Below, one piece after another: positions 32,959 to 42,637 of a stretch of DNA of 64,000 nt. The first letter of the stretch is position 1. Each line of letters starts with the position of its first letter. The notes under the pieces are model-generated. The model was not told where the DNA came from and did not search any database. It worked only from the letters and a program-made list of their open reading frames with translations. The stretch covers positions 22,260 through 86,259 of the forward strand of contig CAJMPY010000009.1 in the NCBI GenBank assembly GCA_905215385.1, written 5' to 3'. Made by a program: the position numbers and the translations under genes. Origin of the DNA: an uncultured bacterium. GTDB taxonomy: Bacteria > Actinomycetota > Coriobacteriia > Coriobacteriales > Coriobacteriaceae.

Positions 32959-35412
32959 ATGCGCGTTTCTTACGACTGGCTCAAGACCATGATCGATATT
33001 CCGGAGGATCCCAAGACCCTTTCGGACGAATATATCCGTACCGGCACCGAGGTCGAGGCGATTGACACCGTGGGAGAATCCTTCGACCACGTGGTGACCG
33101 CCAAGGTGCTCACCAAGACCCCGCACCCCGATAGCGACCATATGTATGTGTGCTCGGTCGACGTGGGTGACAAGAACCTCGACGCCGACGGCAATCCCGC
33201 TCCGCTGCAGATCGTCTGCGGCGCGCAGAACTTCGAGGCCGGCGATCACATCGTCACGGCCATGATCGGCGCAGTTCTGCCCGGCGACGTCAAGATCAAG
33301 AAGAGCAAGCTTCGCGGCGTCGTGTCCATGGGCATGAACTGCTCCGCACGCGAGCTCGGCCTGGGCGGCGACCACTCTGGCATTATGATCCTGCCCGAGG
33401 ATACGCCCTGCGGCATGCCGTTTGCCGAGTATGTGGGCTCGAGTGATACTGTGCTCGACTGCGAGATCACGCCCAACCGCCCCGACTGCCTGTCCATGAT
33501 CGGCATGGCCCGCGAGACCGGCGCCATCTTCGATCGCGATTTCCACGTTGAGCTGCCCGCCATCAAGGCCGAGACCGGCCGCGCGACCGACGACGAGCTT
33601 TCCGTCGAGATTGCCGACGAGGGCCTGTGCGACCGCTATGTCGCCCGCATCGTGCGCAACGTGAAGGTCGGCCCGTCGCCCGACTGGATGGTCAAGCGCC
33701 TTAACGCCCTGGGCGTGCGTCCGCACAACAACATCGTCGACATCACCAACTACGTGATGATGCTCACCGGTCAGCCGCTGCACGCCTTTGACCTGGACAC
33801 CTTTGCCGAGCGCGATGGCCACCGTCGCGTGGTGGTTCGCGCCGCCCAGCAGGATGAGAAATTCACGACGCTCGATGGCGAAGAGCGCGTGCTCGACGCC
33901 GGCATGGGCCTTATCACCGACGGCGAGCGCCCCGTGGCGTTGGCCGGCGTTATGGGCGGCATGGATTCCGAGATCGAGGACGACACCGTCGACGTGATGG
34001 TCGAGAGCGCTTGCTTCAACGCCGGTCGCACCTCGCACACCAGCCGCGATCTGTCGCTGATCTCCGACGCCTCCATTCGCTTTGAGCGCCAGGTTGACGA
34101 GACTGGCTGCGTGGATGTCGCCAACGTTACCTGCGCGCTCATCGAGGAGCTCGCCGGCGGCGAGGTTGCTCCCGGCTATGTCGATGTTTTCCCCGCGCCC
34201 AAGACCATCGACAGCATTAAGCTGCGCCTGGCCCGCGTGCATGCCATCTGCGGTGCCGACATCGAGCCCGACTTTATCGAGCGTTCGCTTACCCGTCTGG
34301 GCTGCACCGTCGAGCGCGACGGCGAGGACTTTATGGTTACCCCGCCGAGCTTCCGTCCCGACCTGCCGCGCGAGATTGACCTGATCGAGGAGGTCCTGCG
34401 CCTATGGGGCATGGGCCGTGTGACGGCGACCATCCCGGCTGCCAAGAACCACATCGGCGGCCTGACCCGCGAGCAGAAGCTCACCCGCAAGGTCGGCGAG
34501 ATCCTGCGCGCCTGCGGCCTCAACGAGACCACGACCTTTGGCTTTGCCGCCCCGGGCGACCTGGAGAAGATTGGCATGTCCACCGAAGGCCGCGGCTGCC
34601 CCGTGGTGCTCATGAACCCGCTGGTGGCCGAGCAGACCGAGATGCGTCGTTCGCTGCTGCCGGGCCTGCTGCAGTCCGTGGCCTACAACGAGGCGCACGG
34701 TACGCCCAACGTGCACCTGTACGAGGTCGGCAGCCTGTTCCACGGTCGCGAGAACGCCAGCCTGCCCAAGGAGACCAAGTCCGTGGCGGGTGTGCTCTCG
34801 GGCCAGTGGAGCGAGCAGTCCTGGAACATGAAGTACCGTAAGCTGCGCTTCTTCTTTGGCAAGGGCATTGTCGAGGAGCTGCTCGCCCAGCTGCGCATCG
34901 AGAAGGTTCGCTTCCGTCCCGTCGAGGGCGAGGGCTACGCTTTCTTGCAGCCGGGTCGTGCGGCCGAGGTTCTGTCCGGCGGAACCGTGCTGGGCTGGGT
35001 CGGCGAGATTCACCCCGAGGCGCGCGAGGCGATGGGCATCGATGAGGTCGTCGTTGCCTTTGAGCTCGACTTGGACAAGCTGATCAAGGGTGCCCGCAAC
35101 CAGGAGAACTATCGCGAGTTCTCGCAGTACCCGGCCGTTGAGCACGACCTTGCCATTGTGGTTGACAACTCCGTGACCTGTGAGGATCTTGAGCGCCGCA
35201 TTGCGAGCGCCGGCGGTAAGTTGCTCGAGGGCGTGCGCCTGTTCGACGTCTACCGCGATCCCATCCGCATCGGAGCGGGCAAAAAGTCCATGGCCTTTGC
35301 GCTTACGTATCGCTCCGACGACCACACGCTTACCAGCGAAGAGGTCGAGAAAGCGCACCAGAAGATTGTCACCAAGGTATGCAAAGGCGTAAACGGCGAG
35401 GTCCGCGGCTAG
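32959..35412 (+). CDS. pheT: Phenylalanine-tRNA ligase beta subunit
   Basis: This is an 817-residue subunit. An N-terminal tRNA-binding (OB) domain (~40-155) has KVLTKTPHPDSDHMYVCSVD. The B3/B4 editing region (~210-385) and the B5 domain (~405-475) follow, then the class II-like core. A C-terminal ferredoxin-like anticodon-binding domain (~715-815) has YPAVEHDLAIVVDN. It corrects mischarged Tyr-tRNAPhe and binds the tRNA. GAAAGGAGACCAG precedes the ATG. It is separated from pheS by a 160-bp palindrome-bearing gap. Confidence 0.97.
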   Translation: MRVSYDWLKTMIDIPEDPKTLSDEYIRTGTEVEAIDTVGESFDHVVTAKVLTKTPHPDSDHMYVCSVDVGDKNLDADGNPAPLQIVCGAQNFEAGDHIVTAMIGAVLPGDVKIKKSKLRGVVSMGMNCSARELGLGGDHSGIMILPEDTPCGMPFAEYVGSSDTVLDCEITPNRPDCLSMIGMARETGAIFDRDFHVELPAIKAETGRATDDELSVEIADEGLCDRYVARIVRNVKVGPSPDWMVKRLNALGVRPHNNIVDITNYVMMLTGQPLHAFDLDTFAERDGHRRVVVRAAQQDEKFTTLDGEERVLDAGMGLITDGERPVALAGVMGGMDSEIEDDTVDVMVESACFNAGRTSHTSRDLSLISDASIRFERQVDETGCVDVANVTCALIEELAGGEVAPGYVDVFPAPKTIDSIKLRLARVHAICGADIEPDFIERSLTRLGCTVERDGEDFMVTPPSFRPDLPREIDLIEEVLRLWGMGRVTATIPAAKNHIGGLTREQKLTRKVGEILRACGLNETTTFGFAAPGDLEKIGMSTEGRGCPVVLMNPLVAEQTEMRRSLLPGLLQSVAYNEAHGTPNVHLYEVGSLFHGRENASLPKETKSVAGVLSGQWSEQSWNMKYRKLRFFFGKGIVEELLAQLRIEKVRFRPVEGEGYAFLQPGRAAEVLSGGTVLGWVGEIHPEAREAMGIDEVVVAFELDLDKLIKGARNQENYREFSQYPAVEHDLAIVVDNSVTCEDLERRIASAGGKLLEGVRLFDVYRDPIRIGAGKKSMAFALTYRSDDHTLTSEEVEKAHQKIVTKVCKGVNGEVRG

Positions 35413-35522
35413 GGCTTGCGATGGGGGGGGCGTAGGGCCTGATGGCGGTTGCTGCGGAGCTCTGCGCGACCGCGGTGTTCGGAATAAGGCATCGCTGACC
35501 CTGCATATATGACACGCGCATT

Positions 35523-35562
35523 ACAAAACGGCGTGCTGCTTTTGTGGCGGCGCGCCGTTTTG
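35523..35562 (+). terminator. Hairpin after pheT
   Basis: ACAAAACGGCG pairs with CGCCGTTTTGC around a GC-rich loop. It is a plausible terminator, also readable on the other strand. Confidence 0.6.
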
Positions 35563-35664
35563 CTATCATAGCCTGCGGCGTGTTACGAATCATCTAGCTC
35601 GTAACACTGATGAAATGGTTCAAGCGGCGCTGCAATCCCATGTGCCGGCAACCGGGAGGCGTAT

Positions 35665-36747
35665 ATGCACATTCCAGATAACTACCTGTCCCCGCAGACC
35701 GATGCCGTTATGGCGGTGGCGATGGTGCCCGTATGGGTTCACTGCATCAAGAAAGTGCGCGCCACGCTCGATCGCGAGCATATGGCCTTTCTGGGTATTT
35801 GCGCTGCGTTCTCCTTTTTGCTCATGATGTTCAACGTGCCGCTGCCCGGCGGCACCACTGGTCACGCCGTCGGCGGCGCGCTCATCGCGCTGCTGCTGGG
35901 CCCCGAGGCCGCGGCTATCGCTGTCTCGGTCGCTCTGGCGCTGCAGGCGCTGCTGTTTGGCGACGGCGGCGTTCTGTCGTTTGGCGCCAACTGCTTTAAC
36001 ATGGCCTTTGTGCTGCCGTTTGTCGCTGCTATCGTGTTCCGTGCGCTCAACAGCCGTCTGCACGACAAGAGCTGGGGCACCTCGGTTTCTGCCATCGTGA
36101 GCGGTTGGGTCGGCCTGTGCCTGGCGGCCCTGTGCGCGGCAATCGAGTTTGGTATTCAGCCGATGCTCTTCACCAACGCTTCGGGCGCCCCTCTGTACTG
36201 CCCCTTCCCGCTGTCCGTGGCTATTCCGGCCATGTTGATCCCGCATATGCTGGTTGCCGGCGTGATCGAGGGCGTGGCGACGGCCGCCATCTACGGCTTC
36301 ATTAAGAAGACGGCGCCGAGCATTATCGTCGGCCCCGAAGCCGCCGATGGCCAGCTTGCCGCCGATGGTACCGCCAAGAAGACTTCCCTGATTCCCACGC
36401 TCATTCTGGTCGCTGTGCTTGTCGTGGCTACGCCGCTCGGCTTGCTCGCCACCGGTGACGCCTGGGGTGAGTGGGACGCCGAGGGCGCCGCGACCGCCGT
36501 TCAGGAGGCTGGCGACGACAGCCTGCAGGCTTCGGTCGGCCTCGATACCCCGACCTTTGCCGACGCTCTACCTACGGGTGATTACCTGCAGGCCTATTCC
36601 GAGGAGCAGGGCCTTGGCTTTGCCGGTCAGGCTGCCATGTATATTCTTTCGGGCGTGATTGGCGTGGCAGTGCTCACCATCGCATTCCGTCTGATCTCGC
36701 TGACGGTTAAGGAAAGCGGTGCTCATGGCAATAGCCGAGCTGCCTAG
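35665..36747 (+). CDS. cbiM: Cobalt/nickel ECF transporter S component CbiM with fused CbiN-like domain
   Basis: This is a 360-residue membrane protein. The N-terminus MHIPDNYLSP carries the metal-binding His2 expected in CbiM/NikM. Six or so hydrophobic segments follow, including FGDGGVLSFGANCFNMAF. After ~215 residues a linker leads to two more membrane segments (TLILVAVLVVATPLGLL and a final IGVAVLTIAFRLISL) flanking an extracytoplasmic loop with GDYLQAYSEEQGLGF. This corresponds to a fused CbiN/PDGLE-type domain. Co2+ versus Ni2+ cannot be decided. GGGAGGCGTAT precedes the ATG. No cobalamin or NiCo riboswitch was recognised upstream. Confidence 0.9.
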   Translation: MHIPDNYLSPQTDAVMAVAMVPVWVHCIKKVRATLDREHMAFLGICAAFSFLLMMFNVPLPGGTTGHAVGGALIALLLGPEAAAIAVSVALALQALLFGDGGVLSFGANCFNMAFVLPFVAAIVFRALNSRLHDKSWGTSVSAIVSGWVGLCLAALCAAIEFGIQPMLFTNASGAPLYCPFPLSVAIPAMLIPHMLVAGVIEGVATAAIYGFIKKTAPSIIVGPEAADGQLAADGTAKKTSLIPTLILVAVLVVATPLGLLATGDAWGEWDAEGAATAVQEAGDDSLQASVGLDTPTFADALPTGDYLQAYSEEQGLGFAGQAAMYILSGVIGVAVLTIAFRLISLTVKESGAHGNSRAA

Positions 36748-37561
36748 CTGGCTTGCGGTCGAGCAGCGTTACGAGCCCGCGGGGGCTCGACATCGTGTGA
36801 TGCAAAAGAACGTCCTGCATCTGGCGAGCCTGCTTGAGCGGGTTCGCCTGGGTGGAGGCGCGCACGAGGGCGGGTCGATGGTCGACCGCGCCCTTTCTTG
36901 CGTTTCGGCTCCGGTGCGCCTGGTGGGGATGTTCGTCTGCGTTCTGTGCGTGTGCCTGACGCAGAGCCCGCTATACCTGATACTAATGGCGGCGATCGCG
37001 TTGGTGCTGGTCGCGGTGCGCCCTGTACGCGGGCTGCGCGCTACCTTTGTGCCGGCGTTGGCTGCCGCGGGGTTTGCCGTGGTTTTGGCGCTGCCTGCCC
37101 TGCTGCTGGGTGCTTCCGCCACGGGCGCTATGCTCAAGATTGCACTCAAGACCTTCATTAATGTGTCGCTGGTGCTGGGCGTTTCGTGGACCCTCACGTG
37201 GAGCCGCATGTCGGCGGCGCTCAAGATGTTGCATCTACCCGACGAAGTTATCTTTACGTTTGATATGGCGCTCAAGCACATCGAGGTGCTGGGTCGCACG
37301 GCGCACAATCTGTGCGAATCGGTCATGCTACGCAGCGTTGGCCGTGCGCCTGAGGGATTTTCGCGTACCGATTCGATCGCGGGTATCATGGGCATGACGT
37401 TTATCAAGGCGATGGAATGCAGCCGCGCAATGGACGAGGCCATGCTTTGTCGTGGCTTTGCCGGTGCGTATCCGACTCCCGCGCGGAGCGGCTTTGGCTG
37501 GCGCGATGCGGTCTATGCGGCCGGCGTGGCGCTGCTGGCAGTGTTGTGCGCCGTGCTGTAG
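36725..37561 (+). CDS. cbiQ: Energy-coupling factor transmembrane protein CbiQ
   Basis: This is a 278-residue T component. Hydrophobic segments lie around residues 55-145. The coupling-helix region (LPDEVIFTFDMALKHIEVL, then FIKAMECSRAMDEAMLCRGF) includes the two short Ala-rich/Arg motifs that contact the ATPase. It overlaps cbiM by 23 bases. The ATG at 36725 is used; a GTG at 36719 is possible. It couples ATP hydrolysis by CbiO to metal uptake by CbiM. Confidence 0.9.
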   Translation: MAIAELPSWLAVEQRYEPAGARHRVMQKNVLHLASLLERVRLGGGAHEGGSMVDRALSCVSAPVRLVGMFVCVLCVCLTQSPLYLILMAAIALVLVAVRPVRGLRATFVPALAAAGFAVVLALPALLLGASATGAMLKIALKTFINVSLVLGVSWTLTWSRMSAALKMLHLPDEVIFTFDMALKHIEVLGRTAHNLCESVMLRSVGRAPEGFSRTDSIAGIMGMTFIKAMECSRAMDEAMLCRGFAGAYPTPARSGFGWRDAVYAAGVALLAVLCAVL

Positions 37562-37581
37562 CGCGGGCGGCTGAGCCGTCG

Positions 37582-38376
37582 ATGTGGATAGGGAAGGGCG
37601 ACGTTTTGGCAAACGATACGAATGGCGTGATGGGCGCAAGCGGTGCTACTGGCGCCAAGAGCGTGCCGCTCATCGAGTTTCGCGACGTGGTGTTCTCCTA
37701 TGCGGGGCATACGGTTGTCGATGGTGTGTCGCTGCAGGTCGATCGTGGTGAACTCGTTGCCCTACTCGGTCCCAACGGCTGCGGTAAGACGACGATTATG
37801 CGCCTTATTAACGGCCTTGAACTCGCGGACGCAGGGATATACCTGTTTGGCGGGCACGTGATCGATGCGGCGTTTCTAAGGGATTCCGCGGCCGCTCAGC
37901 GGTTCCATCAGCGCGTGGGCTTTGTGTTCCAGAATGCCGACGCCCAGCTGTTCTGCGCTACGGTGGGCGAGGAAGTTGCTTTTGGCCCCGCGCAGATGGG
38001 GCTGCCGACAGACGAGCTCGAGCGCCGCGTCCGCGATGCCATGGAGCTGTTCCAGGTTGCCGATCTGGTCGATGCCTCGCCCTATCAGCTTTCGGGCGGG
38101 CAAAAGAAGCGCGTGGCGCTGGCTGCGATCGTGTCGATGAACCCCGATATCTTGGTGCTCGACGAGCCCACCAACGGTCTCGATGAGGACTCGTGCGACA
38201 TCGTAGTCAACTTTTTGCTGGCCTACGTTGCTGCCGGTAAGACGGTTTTGATGAGTACGCACCATCAAGATTTGGTGCGCCGCTTGGGGGCCCGTGCCAT
38301 CTATATCGATCGATATCACCATGTGGTCGAGGCGCCTTCGCCGTCGTATGGAACCGAGAGCGGTGCTGCGGAATAG
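37582..38376 (+). CDS. cbiO: ECF transporter ATPase CbiO
   Basis: This is a 264-residue ABC ATPase. Walker A is GPNGCGKT, the Q-loop is VFQNADAQLF, the signature is LSGGQKKR, Walker B is ILVLDEPTNGLDED, and the switch His is in MSTHHQD. The start is uncertain. ATG at 37582 is used, but TTG at 37606 has the better site (GGGAAGGG, 7 bases upstream). Only one ATPase gene is present, so it probably works as a homodimer with CbiMQ. Confidence 0.92.
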   Translation: MWIGKGDVLANDTNGVMGASGATGAKSVPLIEFRDVVFSYAGHTVVDGVSLQVDRGELVALLGPNGCGKTTIMRLINGLELADAGIYLFGGHVIDAAFLRDSAAAQRFHQRVGFVFQNADAQLFCATVGEEVAFGPAQMGLPTDELERRVRDAMELFQVADLVDASPYQLSGGQKKRVALAAIVSMNPDILVLDEPTNGLDEDSCDIVVNFLLAYVAAGKTVLMSTHHQDLVRRLGARAIYIDRYHHVVEAPSPSYGTESGAAE

Positions 38377-38456
38377 TTGCTGCGTAGGGGATGCGTAGCC
38401 GCCCGCGCGGCTTTGCCGTGATGGTATAGTTATCCAGGTTTTTTATGGGGGTGGCT

Positions 38457-39305
38457 ATGCCAAGCTGGAACATTCATATCGCTCAGACGGAGCGTTTGCT
38501 GGAGCGCACCAGTGCGCTTGCCGATAGCGTGCGTGATCGCAATGCCTTTTTGTTTGGTTGCGTGGTTCCGGACATTTTTGTGGGCTATATGGTTCCCGGC
38601 ATTGCCGATCCCATCCCGTACCGCATTACGCACTTTGCCAAGCCCGAGCCTATCCCTAAGCCTCGTGAGCATGAGTTCTGGGATACCTATGTGGCACCGT
38701 TGCTTAAAGGCGCACCCGCGGGCGAACCTGCTGAGGCTACCTCGATTGTCGAGGAGCGCGAGCGACTGAACCGCGTGCACTATCCTCAGCGCTACAGGGA
38801 TGCCGAGCCGGTTGTCGGTCCCGGCGCCTGTGAGTTCTCGCTTGCGTCCGAAGATGTGGCGCAGTCGCTGCTCGATTTAACGCTGGGCGTCTGGTCGCAT
38901 CTGGTGGCCGACACGGTATGGAACACGCGTGTGAACCAGTATCTGGAAGCGCACGGCGGCAAGCCGTGCGAGGAATTCCGCATTAAAAAGCAAGGCGACT
39001 TTGACTGGTTTGGCAAGACGCTGGGCATCGTTTCCATTCCGCGTGCGACCGATCGCCTCTATACCGCTGCGACGCGTTTTGGGCAGTATCCCATCCATAA
39101 AGAATATGTGCTCAAGACTATCGGCGTCATGCACGAGATTGTACGCGAAAACCCCGGCGAGCCCGATCATCCGCCGTATCGCCTGCTAACCGAGGAGTTT
39201 TTCGATGCAACGTTTACCGAGGTCATCGAGCTAACCGAGGCGGGATTTGCGGTTCGCGTTGCTGCTTCTGACGTTCCCGCAGTCCCCCTGATCGCTAGCT
39301 GCTAG
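38457..39305 (+). CDS. Zinc-dependent phospholipase C family protein
   Basis: This is a 282-residue protein. WNIHIAQTERLLER, FGCVVPDIFVGY, and the central LGVWSHLVADTVWNTR resemble the His/Asp zinc ligands of the PLC-type (PF00882-like) family. No signal peptide is seen, so an intracellular hydrolase is more likely than a secreted lecithinase. GGGGTGG precedes the ATG at 38457. It ends in a four-base convergent overlap with the next gene. The family call is moderately supported; the substrate is unknown. Confidence 0.75.
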   Translation: MPSWNIHIAQTERLLERTSALADSVRDRNAFLFGCVVPDIFVGYMVPGIADPIPYRITHFAKPEPIPKPREHEFWDTYVAPLLKGAPAGEPAEATSIVEERERLNRVHYPQRYRDAEPVVGPGACEFSLASEDVAQSLLDLTLGVWSHLVADTVWNTRVNQYLEAHGGKPCEEFRIKKQGDFDWFGKTLGIVSIPRATDRLYTAATRFGQYPIHKEYVLKTIGVMHEIVRENPGEPDHPPYRLLTEEFFDATFTEVIELTEAGFAVRVAASDVPAVPLIASC

Positions 39306-40375
39306 CTGGCCGGCTTGACGGCGAACAGCTCATCCCAATCGACCAATAGCTCCCGCCGCAGGGCATCTTCGGTGGTGCGTTCCTGATCGGTCTTTGGGAT
39401 GTAGGGGAGCCCTGCCTTTTTATGGATGAGTTCGGCGATGTTGTTAAAGCTCTTCGTGTCTTTGATTTGCTCATAGGTTATCTGGATAACGTCATAGCCC
39501 ATGCTTGTGAGGGCGGTGGTGCGCTCGGCATCGGAGAGACTTGCGGCTTCGCCATCGTGGGCGGAGCGGCCTTGGCATTCCAAGATGACGCCCATGCTGT
39601 CGGTGTTGCTCTCGATGAGGATATCGGCGTAGCAGCAGGTTTTGTCATACAGTGAGCGCGCGGCGTCGCTGAGTGGGATGCGCACGTTGTTTGCGATGTT
39701 GATACCCATGCCGCCCTCGTTGCGGGGGAGCGAGACAAGTATGGAGGTCTGTACTTCGAAGGGCGAGGCGGTCTGCCCCGTCATGTGCTCGGCCGCCCAG
39801 CGCAGTTGTTTAACGCCGCGCAGGCCTGCAGCCTGCTTGGCGAACGCGGCGATATCCGCCGCGCTGAGGAGCGGCGGGCGCTTCCACAAATTGGTGTCAT
39901 TGCCCTTGGTGTCGACAACACGCTCCCAACCGCAGTTGGGTGGAATGAGCTTAAGCGAAATGGCTTCATCGAGTTGTTGTTGCGTTCGCTCGCAGGGCTT
40001 AAACACTGCAAAGGAGCCGCACATCTCGTGGCAAGCCATGAGTAACTGGTTGCGTGAGACCTGCGTAGCAAGGCTGAGCAGCGTAAACTCGGGCGACGTG
40101 ACATCAAATCCATGTTCAGTTTGCCTAAACGACCCGGGAGGCGGCTCTTGGGTCAGGAGGTGCGATTTAAACAGGCTTCGCGACCCGGATTGTACTCGAG
40201 TGAATACAAGCCTGTGAAGCGGTGCGTGAAGCAGGTCTTTTACAACTGCATGACTTCCGAGGCCGCAACATCTGCGATCCATATTGCCAAGGCTAATGGC
40301 GGGGTAAAGCCCTAATACCTGCGGCGGGATACGGTGATAGTAAAAAGCGGATTGACCGCATAGCGTCAGGTCCAT
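39302..40375 (-). CDS. DUF559/Vsr-like endonuclease-domain protein, AbiEi-like layout
   Basis: This is a 357-residue protein. The N-terminal half (MDLTLCGQSAFYYHRIPPQV, then TSPEFTLLSLATQVSRNQLL) resembles AbiEi-type antitoxin-like proteins of actinobacteria. The C-terminal ~110 residues have a PD-(D/E)XK-like pattern: DILIES, ILECQGRSAHDG, then DAERTTALTSMGYDVIQIT as in DUF559. The start at 40375 has CCAGGAGCG upstream; the frame to 40495 extends into a palindrome. A defence or DNA-processing role is inference. Confidence 0.65.
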   Translation of the reverse strand: MDLTLCGQSAFYYHRIPPQVLGLYPAISLGNMDRRCCGLGSHAVVKDLLHAPLHRLVFTRVQSGSRSLFKSHLLTQEPPPGSFRQTEHGFDVTSPEFTLLSLATQVSRNQLLMACHEMCGSFAVFKPCERTQQQLDEAISLKLIPPNCGWERVVDTKGNDTNLWKRPPLLSAADIAAFAKQAAGLRGVKQLRWAAEHMTGQTASPFEVQTSILVSLPRNEGGMGINIANNVRIPLSDAARSLYDKTCCYADILIESNTDSMGVILECQGRSAHDGEAASLSDAERTTALTSMGYDVIQITYEQIKDTKSFNNIAELIHKKAGLPYIPKTDQERTTEDALRRELLVDWDELFAVKPAS

Positions 40376-40426
40376 GATACGCTCCTGGTCGAAATGTGCT
40401 TTTGGACCGTGCGATGCCAGCGTCAA

Positions 40427-40554
40427 TTCGGAAGTATGCGGCAAAATCTGAACCCTGTGAGCAGACCTGGCTTTTGAGGCCAGTTTATCAGGCATTTTGG
40501 TGCGAAAAAACGGGGTGTGCTCGGAGGTCTCAGAATTTGCCGCATACTTCCGAA
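40427..40554. repeat. Long palindrome with 25-bp arms
   Basis: TTCGGAAGTATGCGGCAAAA at 40427 is mirrored at 40530-40554 with one mismatch over 25 bp. Inside, GAGCAGACCTGG and CTGGCTTTTGAGGCCAG form a second hairpin. No gene lies in the gap 40376-40797. Confidence 0.85.
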
Positions 40555-40731
40555 AACGCGGTCGATCTGGCTCTTGCTAAAACGATTTAGCAGCGTCGGG
40601 TAAGGTGTGGTTTCGCCATCGGGCGAACACTTTTAGCGCTTGGGACTTTATTTTTGGGCCTCGAAAGGTGGATTTCGCGCTTTTGGTAAAGAAATGGGTG
40701 CGTGTTTTGCCGTGTGCCGGCATTGACACAG

Positions 40732-40769
40732 AAAAAGGGCCCGGAAGGCGAAGCCTTCCGGGCCCTTTT
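40732..40769 (-). terminator. Terminator of pyk
   Basis: AAGGGCCCGGAAGGC pairs perfectly with GCCTTCCGGGCCCTT around a GAA loop, with A/T runs on both sides. Confidence 0.92.
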
Positions 40770-40797
40770 GCAATGCAAGCGTGCTTGCAAGTGCGAT

Positions 40798-42258
40798 TTA
40801 GCGCACCTGAGCGACGTAAGCGACGTTGGTCGAGGAGACCTTGTCCTCGAGCTGAACACTCATGCGGGGATCGCCGGCGGTAGCGACGGTCAGATCGCCG
40901 GCCTCGACGTAGCCGAGCTCCTTAGCGGTCTCGATCGCCTTGACGATCGTGCCGTTGACGGTGCCCTGGGTAATCTCGGCCTGGTGCGGGATAACGCCCC
41001 AGTACATGATCATCTGCTGGACGGCCCACTCGTGGCGGGAGAACGCGCAGATCGGCATGTTGGGACGGAAGTGCGAGATCAGGCGAGCGGTACGACCGGT
41101 GGTCGTCGGCACGGTGATGCACTTGGCGCCAACGGTGGTAGCCATGTTCACAGCGGACATACCCACAACGTTGTTGACGACGCGGGTGCCGTGAGCATCG
41201 GCCGGAACCTCGAGCGGAGCGTGGGCCGGGAGGTACTTCTCGGTCTCGAGAGCAATGCTGGCCTGCATCTTGACGGCCTCGACCGGGTACTTACCGGCAG
41301 CGGACTCGCCAGAGAGCATAACGGCGTCGGTGCCGTCGTAGATGGCGTTAGCAACGTCGGCAACCTCGGCGCGCGTCGGGCGCGGGTTCTGCTGCATGGA
41401 GTCGAGCATCTGCGTAGCAGTGATGACGGGCTTGTAGGCCGCGTTGCACTTGGCGATGATCTCCTTCTGGATGTGGGGAACGAGCTCGGGCTTGATCTCG
41501 ATGCCCAGGTCGCCACGGGCGACCATGATGCCGTCGGAAGCCTCGAGGATCTCGTCGAAGTTCTCGACGCCCAGGGCGCACTCGATCTTCGGGAAGATCG
41601 TCACGTGCTCGCCGCCGTTCTCGCGGCAAAGCTTGCGGATGCCACGGACGGACTCGCCGTCACGGATGAAGGAAGCGGCGATGTAGTCGATGTTCTCGGT
41701 CAGGCCAAAGAGGATGTCCTGACGATCGCGCTCGGTGATGGCGGGCAGCGAGATGTTGACGTTGGGCATGTTGACGCCCTTGCGCTCGCCGATCAGGCCG
41801 TCATTCTTGACGACGCAGGTCATGTCCTGGCCGTCGACGGACTCGACCTCGAGGGCAACCAGGCCGTCATCGATCAGGATGAGGGAGCCCTTTTCGACCT
41901 CGGAGGGCAGAGCCAGGTAGTCGAGGGAGATGTGCTCAGCGGTGCCGTGGAAATCCTCGGACGTAGGCTGAGCGGTGACGACGATCTTATCGCCGGTCTT
42001 GACGGCAACCTTCTTGCCGTCGACCAGAAGGCCGGTGCGGACCTCGGGGCCCTTGGTGTCGAGCAGGATGCCGACAGGCAGACCGAGCTCCTTGGAAATA
42101 CGGCGGACGCGCTCGATGCGACCGTGGTGCTCGTCGTAGGAGCCGTGCGAGAAGTTAAAACGGGCGACGTTCATGCCCGCCTTGATCATCTCGCGGATGG
42201 TCTCGTCGCTATCGCAGGCGGGACCCATGGTGCATACAATCTTAGTGCGCTTGTACAT
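40798..42258 (-). CDS. pyk: Pyruvate kinase
   Basis: This is a 486-residue glycolytic enzyme transferring phosphate from PEP to ADP. MYKRTKIVCTMGPA at the start, the active-site segment KIECALGVENFDEILEASDGIMVARGDLGIE and the Mg2+/K+ residues are clear. MLDSM and SAAGKYPVEAV are also typical. A C-terminal allosteric-type domain (~360-486) is present, but the additional PEP-utiliser tail of Bacillus-type enzymes is absent. It is monocistronic and ends at the hairpin at 40732-40769. Confidence 0.97.
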   Translation of the reverse strand: MYKRTKIVCTMGPACDSDETIREMIKAGMNVARFNFSHGSYDEHHGRIERVRRISKELGLPVGILLDTKGPEVRTGLLVDGKKVAVKTGDKIVVTAQPTSEDFHGTAEHISLDYLALPSEVEKGSLILIDDGLVALEVESVDGQDMTCVVKNDGLIGERKGVNMPNVNISLPAITERDRQDILFGLTENIDYIAASFIRDGESVRGIRKLCRENGGEHVTIFPKIECALGVENFDEILEASDGIMVARGDLGIEIKPELVPHIQKEIIAKCNAAYKPVITATQMLDSMQQNPRPTRAEVADVANAIYDGTDAVMLSGESAAGKYPVEAVKMQASIALETEKYLPAHAPLEVPADAHGTRVVNNVVGMSAVNMATTVGAKCITVPTTTGRTARLISHFRPNMPICAFSRHEWAVQQMIMYWGVIPHQAEITQGTVNGTIVKAIETAKELGYVEAGDLTVATAGDPRMSVQLEDKVSSTNVAYVAQVR

Positions 42259-42637
42259 TCAGACCTCCATCTGACATCGTCTTGCGCTGATAGATAAACC
42301 ATAAGAAATAAAACCGAGATGATTATAACGAAATGCCGACCGAATACCCCAAAAAATCGACCGTATGCCGAAATGGAAGTTCATTTTTTGCGGGAAAAAC
42401 GGTATATGAAAAATCTTTACCAACCACTCCAACCGCTGCTATCTGGGCGATATGTCAGTTTGGCGATGTGCCGAAGAAAAAACGTTTTACCAATGTTGAG
42501 CATCACACGGTCTGCACCGTTGCGTGCGGACCATATTTCCAAACCGATTGTTTTGGCTAGACGCGTCGCTTTGGGGTACCATAGCTCCACTATCAACTGC
42601 CGCTCAGCACGGCAGCCTTGATGAGCCCTTGCCCTTC

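Noticed and set aside
35563..35664. Cobalamin or NiCo riboswitch upstream of cbiM
   Set aside because: The B12-box and NiCo consensus sequences are not present; only a short hairpin and AT-poor leader are seen.
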